Positions 60,710-64,000 of a stretch of DNA of 64,000 bases are shown piece by piece. Source of the DNA: Pseudonocardia parietis (GTDB lineage Bacteria > Actinomycetota > Actinomycetes > Mycobacteriales > Pseudonocardiaceae); the NCBI RefSeq assembly GCF_017876315.1, contig NZ_JAGINU010000004.1, positions 124,001-188,000 of the forward strand, read 5' to 3'. A model generated the notes under the pieces. That model did not search any database. It was not told where the DNA came from and saw only the letters and a program-made list of their open reading frames with translations. Every line of letters starts with the position of its first letter. Position 1 is the stretch's first letter. The translations under genes were made by a program, and so were the position numbers.

Positions 60710-61950
60710 GTGCCGCGGCACCGGCCCGGACGGCCTGGCCCCTCGACCGGCCGCGCACCGATTACGTGCTGGGCCACGTGCGGGCGGTACTGCCCGACCG
60801 CGTCATCGACGATGCGTGGGTCGCCGTGCGCGACGGACGCATCGCCGAGGTCGGGTCGCAGCCGGGCGGGTGCGTGGCCGACGTCGACGGCGGTGGGCTC
60901 TATTGCCTGCCCGGCCTGGTGGATGTGCATTCCGACGGTCTGGAGCGCGAGCGGCTGCCCCGGCCCGGCGCCGAGCTGCCCTGGCCGTTCGCGATGCGGT
61001 CGTTCGAGGGCAAGCTGTGGGCTGCCGGGGTCACCACCGTCTTCCACGGGGCGTCGTTCGAGCAGGGCGCCTCGCCGGTCTCACCGCGCGCGATCGCGAG
61101 CACCCGGGAGCTGTGCCGGCAGGTGGAGGGCCGGGGGAGCGCTCCGGTCGACCACCGGATCCTGCACCGGCTCGATGTGCGGTGTCGCGACGGTCTGGCG
61201 GCGCTGCGGGAACGGCTCGCCGGGTTCACCGGCCCGGCACTGGTGTCGCACGAGGACCACACCCCGGGCCAGGGGCAGTACGCCGACCGGACCTACTACG
61301 AGCGCTACGTGTCCGGCACCCGCGGCCTGACCGACGCCGAGGCCCGGCTGCACGTCGACGACATGATCGCCCGGCGGGACACGATGCTGGACGTGCGTGC
61401 CGAAGCGTTCGACTTCCTCTCCGGTCGTGCCCGGACCGGGGCGGTGCGGCTGTTCGGTCATGATCCGGCCTCACCCGCCGAGATCGCGGCCCTGGCCGAG
61501 CGCGGCGGGGTGGTGGCGGAGTTCCCGACGACCGTGGCGGCGGCGCGCGCGGCCCGCGCATCCGCGATGCCGGTCGTGATGGGTGCGCCCAACGCGCTGC
61601 GCGGGACATCGCACGCCGGTAACGCCTCCGCCCGGGAGCTTGTCGGTCGCGGGCTGGTGACTGCCCTCGCCTCGGACTACCTGCCCTCCGGACTGCTCGC
61701 GGCCGCGTTCCTGCTCGCTTCCGAGGCATTGGTGGACCTGCCGGCCGCGGTACGGCTGGTGACCGCGGGTGGCGCGCAGGCCGCGGGTCTGGACGACCGC
61801 GGCATGCTCGCGCCGGGGCTGCGCGCCGACCTCGTGCTCGCCGAGGCGGGGCGGCCGTGGCCGACGGTGTGCGCGGTCATGCGGGCCGAGTCCCCACCGG
61901 CGCGGCGCGGCGCATCACCACTCGAGCCGACGCCGGGGCCGCGTTCGTGA
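60706..61950 (+). CDS. phnM: Ribose 1-methylphosphonate 5-triphosphate diphosphatase PhnM
   Basis: A 414-residue amidohydrolase. DVHSDGLERERLPRPGAELPW near the start (split: DVHSDGLERE and RPGAELPW), SHEDHTPGQGQYAD, GAPNALRGTSHAGNASA and LASDYLPSGL are typical PhnM motifs with the metal ligands. It removes pyrophosphate before C-P cleavage. GTG overlaps phnL. Last gene of the operon. Confidence 0.93.
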   Translation: MSAAAPARTAWPLDRPRTDYVLGHVRAVLPDRVIDDAWVAVRDGRIAEVGSQPGGCVADVDGGGLYCLPGLVDVHSDGLERERLPRPGAELPWPFAMRSFEGKLWAAGVTTVFHGASFEQGASPVSPRAIASTRELCRQVEGRGSAPVDHRILHRLDVRCRDGLAALRERLAGFTGPALVSHEDHTPGQGQYADRTYYERYVSGTRGLTDAEARLHVDDMIARRDTMLDVRAEAFDFLSGRARTGAVRLFGHDPASPAEIAALAERGGVVAEFPTTVAAARAARASAMPVVMGAPNALRGTSHAGNASARELVGRGLVTALASDYLPSGLLAAAFLLASEALVDLPAAVRLVTAGGAQAAGLDDRGMLAPGLRADLVLAEAGRPWPTVCAVMRAESPPARRGASPLEPTPGPRS

Positions 61951-62053
61951 TCACGTGCTTGGCCTGGTCGTCGGCGCGACATCGTTGCGGAGTTAGCGGG
62001 CGGCAGCCAAGGCGGCGCTCAACAGCTCGGGCACCTCGTGCAGAGGGAGATGA

Positions 62054-62092
62054 GCTGTGCGGGACGGCGAGTGTGTGGCCGTCCCGCACAGC
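62054..62092. terminator. Bidirectional terminator hairpin
   Basis: GCTGTGCGGGACGGC and its perfect inverse GCCGTCCCGCACAGC with a nine-base loop. It lies between the converging phnM and small HhH genes, without a T run. Confidence 0.8.
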
Positions 62093-62098
62093 CGGCCC

Positions 62099-62305
62099 TC
62101 AGTCGGCGAGCTTGGTGATGGCCTGGGCCCACAGGAAGTACTTGTTGGTGCCCAGGTCGCGGACGGTCTTGATGTTGAAGGCGTCCTTGAGGTGCTGGGC
62201 GTCGCCCTCGGAGACGCTGTGGAGGGCGTCGACGGGGGCGTCGGCCAGCTCAGCGATGCTCTTGTCCCCGTAGGCCTTGTCGACCTTGCTCGCGATGTCG
62301 CCCAC
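62099..62305 (-). CDS. Small HhH-like conserved protein
   Basis: A 68-residue protein with KVDKAYGDKSIAELADAPVD and KDAFNIKTVRDLGTNKYFLW. The IAELADAPVDAL... GVSEGDAQHLKDAFNIKTVRDLG layout resembles tandem helix-hairpin-helix motifs (here VSEGDAQHLKDAF). GTG with a ggag site. Function unknown; related small proteins are common in actinomycetes. Confidence 0.75.
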   Translation of the reverse strand: MGDIASKVDKAYGDKSIAELADAPVDALHSVSEGDAQHLKDAFNIKTVRDLGTNKYFLWAQAITKLAD

Positions 62306-62500
62306 GTTGTCTCCTTCGAGTCGGTGCGGCCGATCCGGCCGCGTCGGTTGCGTGACGACCAACCCTGGCAGTGACGGGGCCTGGTGGCTGGCGGGACGCG
62401 CGGGGTGTCGGGTAAACGCAGTTGATCGTTTCGGCGAAGGGCTGGCCACGCACGACAGCCGTGGCCCCTCCAGGCTGTGGGCACCCCTACGGTTGCGGCC

Positions 62501-63316
62501 ATGAACGCTCCCGAACCGGCTGGCTACAACGCGGACTTCCTCGGGGTGCCTGCGCCGATGCCCACCGCGCCCGGTGTGACGACTGTGGCGCTGGCCTACA
62601 CCCACTTCTCCACGCTGCACCGCCCGGACCGTCGCCTCGCCGCGGCCACCGCGGTCGCGATCGACGGTGCGAGCCTGCGTGAGGTGGAGCGTTCTGATGA
62701 CTGGCGGCTCGACGACCGGCTCCCGGCCGAGCAGCAGGCCGGCGAGGACATCTACGCCGACAACGACCTGGACCGCGGCCATTTGGTTCGGCGCCGGGAT
62801 CCGGTGTGGGGCGAGCAGGCCGAAGCCGAGCGGGCGAATAGCGACACGTTCTTCTACACCAACGCCGCACCGCAGGCGTCGTCGTTCAACCAGGACCGCG
62901 AGCTCTGGCTCGGGCTCGAGGACTACCTGCTCGACAACGCCGGGGACCACGACCGCAAGCTCGTCGTGTTCACGGGCCCGGTCCTCGCCGACGATGACCC
63001 GCCCTACCGCGGCTTGGCGGTTCCCCGGCAGTTCTGGAAGATCGGCGGCTTCACCGTCGGTGGCGCATTGGGCACCACTGGCTATCTGCTCGATCAGACC
63101 CCGCAGCTCGGTGCCCTGCAACAGGAGGGCGAGCCGCCGCCGCTGGGGGAGTTTCGGACGTTCCAGGTCCCGGTCGCCCGGATCGGCGAGCTGACTGCCC
63201 TCGACCTCGGCCCGCTGGTTGCGGCCGACCGCATGCCCGTCCCCGCACCCGCGCCGGCTGCGCTCGTCGACCGCGCCGTGCGCCTGACGGCCTACGCCGA
63301 CATCCGAGGTCTGTAG
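62501..63316 (+). CDS. DNA/RNA non-specific endonuclease
   Basis: A 271-residue nuclease of the NucA family. The catalytic motif is NDLDRGHLVRRRDPVWG, and the metal-binding Asn region is FFYTNAAPQASSFNQ. The C-terminal strand VFTGPVL is typical. No signal peptide, so it is probably cytosolic or secreted by another route. ATG 62501. Confidence 0.9.
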   Translation: MNAPEPAGYNADFLGVPAPMPTAPGVTTVALAYTHFSTLHRPDRRLAAATAVAIDGASLREVERSDDWRLDDRLPAEQQAGEDIYADNDLDRGHLVRRRDPVWGEQAEAERANSDTFFYTNAAPQASSFNQDRELWLGLEDYLLDNAGDHDRKLVVFTGPVLADDDPPYRGLAVPRQFWKIGGFTVGGALGTTGYLLDQTPQLGALQQEGEPPPLGEFRTFQVPVARIGELTALDLGPLVAADRMPVPAPAPAALVDRAVRLTAYADIRGL

Positions 63317-63502
63317 CGGCCCCCGGCGGCGCACCACGCGAAGTGAGAGTGGCGGCTCGGCGCCTCGGCCAGGGGTCGGAGCTCACCGTGGTCCGGGCGC
63401 GTCCGTGCGGGCAGGGGCACGGCGAGGACACGGCGCCGCTGCAGCTCCTCACGAGCAGGGGGCCGCCGGCGACCCTCGCACGCCGCGCGCCACACTTGTT
63501 CG

Positions 63503-63799
63503 GTGCTCTATGTGGGAGCCCGGGAAATCGCGGGTTCGGACGATCATGAAGGTTACGTTGCGGGCCGCTACCGCAACGGCACCTACAGCGACATCTGGAC
63601 CGATGTCCGCCACGGCGTTGAAGGAACCTTCACCGCCTACGTACCGGCGTGCGAATGCGGATGGCTCGGAGCTGCCCATCAACCCGACGGCCGCGGGCTG
63701 GTAGCTGCACGCACGGAGTGGTTCCACCTCCACTTCCTGCCGTTCGCCACGACCGTCGGTGTCACGCACGTGCGCTTCGAGGACGTCCTCCAGCCGTAG
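63503..63799 (+). CDS. Small hypothetical protein with CxC-GW
   Basis: 98 residues from GTG. It contains YVPACECGWLGAAHQPDGRG, a possible metal site, and an alpha/beta composition. Similar small proteins with CxCGW and a terminal acidic helix occur in actinomycetes, but no function is known. Confidence 0.55.
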   Translation: MLYVGAREIAGSDDHEGYVAGRYRNGTYSDIWTDVRHGVEGTFTAYVPACECGWLGAAHQPDGRGLVAARTEWFHLHFLPFATTVGVTHVRFEDVLQP

Positions 63800-64000
63800 G
63801 CGCAGGGATCGCGCGTCGACCGTCGCTTGCTGAACGCGCCACCGGTAATGGACACGCCGCACGGCCCGACGATCAACCAGCGCACGAACGGTGGCCATTC
63901 TCGAGGGGGGTACTCCACGCCGACGAGAGTGACCTGTACCGCTGCTCCGACATCCGCTGGGTCAGCCAGCAGCTGAGGGCGAGCGGGGCGACATGGTCCG
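63800..64000. other. Window end, nothing recognised
   Basis: 201 bp. A frame at the end (LHADESDLYRCSDIRWVSQQ) might be part of a gene cut by the window edge, but there is too little to judge. Confidence 0.3.

Overview
This is a GC-rich actinomycete chromosome or large-plasmid segment. The codon bias, the many GTG starts, the GTGA/ATGA stop-start overlaps, and the gene types (DUF4383, GAF-ANTAR, SpoIIE phosphatase, CstR-like regulator, actinobacterial IS types) fit Pseudonocardiaceae best. That placement is an inference; no rRNA or other marker is present. The window is an accessory region: ordinary operons at both ends and in the middle, separated by dense mobile DNA.

Layout. 1-4020: the end of a family-5 solute-binding protein, two DppB/DppC permeases and two ATPases, all translationally overlapped (a peptide or nickel importer). 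4030-4860: debris of a tyrosine recombinase and scrambled pieces of a siderophore ABC transporter. 5186-6091: a class I aldolase-like protein that lacks the Schiff-base lysine. 6107-15700: a mobile cluster containing an intact IS3, an IS3 remnant apparently cut by the 5' end of a group II intron, an ISL3, an MFS exporter, an IS5, and a resolvase-transposase-ATPase transposon module. 15868-22435: a sulfur/persulfide and copper module on the minus strand (MBL-rhodanese persulfide dioxygenase, rhodanese-DUF2892, TauE/SafE exporter, rhodanese, SHOCT protein, multicopper oxidase). A CstR-like repressor and a DUF302 gene lie at its upstream end, with palindromic operator candidates. 22577-31367: IS256; a histidine kinase whose response regulator was truncated by an IS3; an IS21 inserted in that IS3; an IS30 fragment; a Na+/Ca2+ antiporter; and an intact second copy of the same IS3.

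31399-39618 carries signalling and stress-type genes: small membrane proteins, a SpoIIE phosphatase, a CYTH protein, GAF-ANTAR, a catalase remnant, DUF4383, a metallophosphoesterase and a nucleotidyltransferase. 39708-44776 holds an IS701, a frameshifted formaldehyde-activating-enzyme homologue, an alcohol dehydrogenase remnant, a metallo-hydrolase and a truncated second IS701-like transposase. 44776-48021 is a three-gene transposon (zinc-ribbon/HTH protein, DDE transposase, ExeA-like ATPase). 48022-51708 is gene-poor, has small unknown ORFs, and contains a perfect CRP/GlxR-type palindrome.

51709-61950 is a complete-looking phosphonate operon: phnD, phnC, a fused double phnE, phnF, phnG, phnH, phnI, a phnJ-phnK fusion, phnL and phnM. 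PhnCDE imports phosphonate. PhnI/G/H/L prime it with ATP, PhnM removes pyrophosphate, and PhnJ with the PhnK domain cleaves the C-P bond. No phnN, phnO or phnP is visible. The window closes with a small HhH-like protein, a DNA/RNA non-specific nuclease and a small unknown protein.
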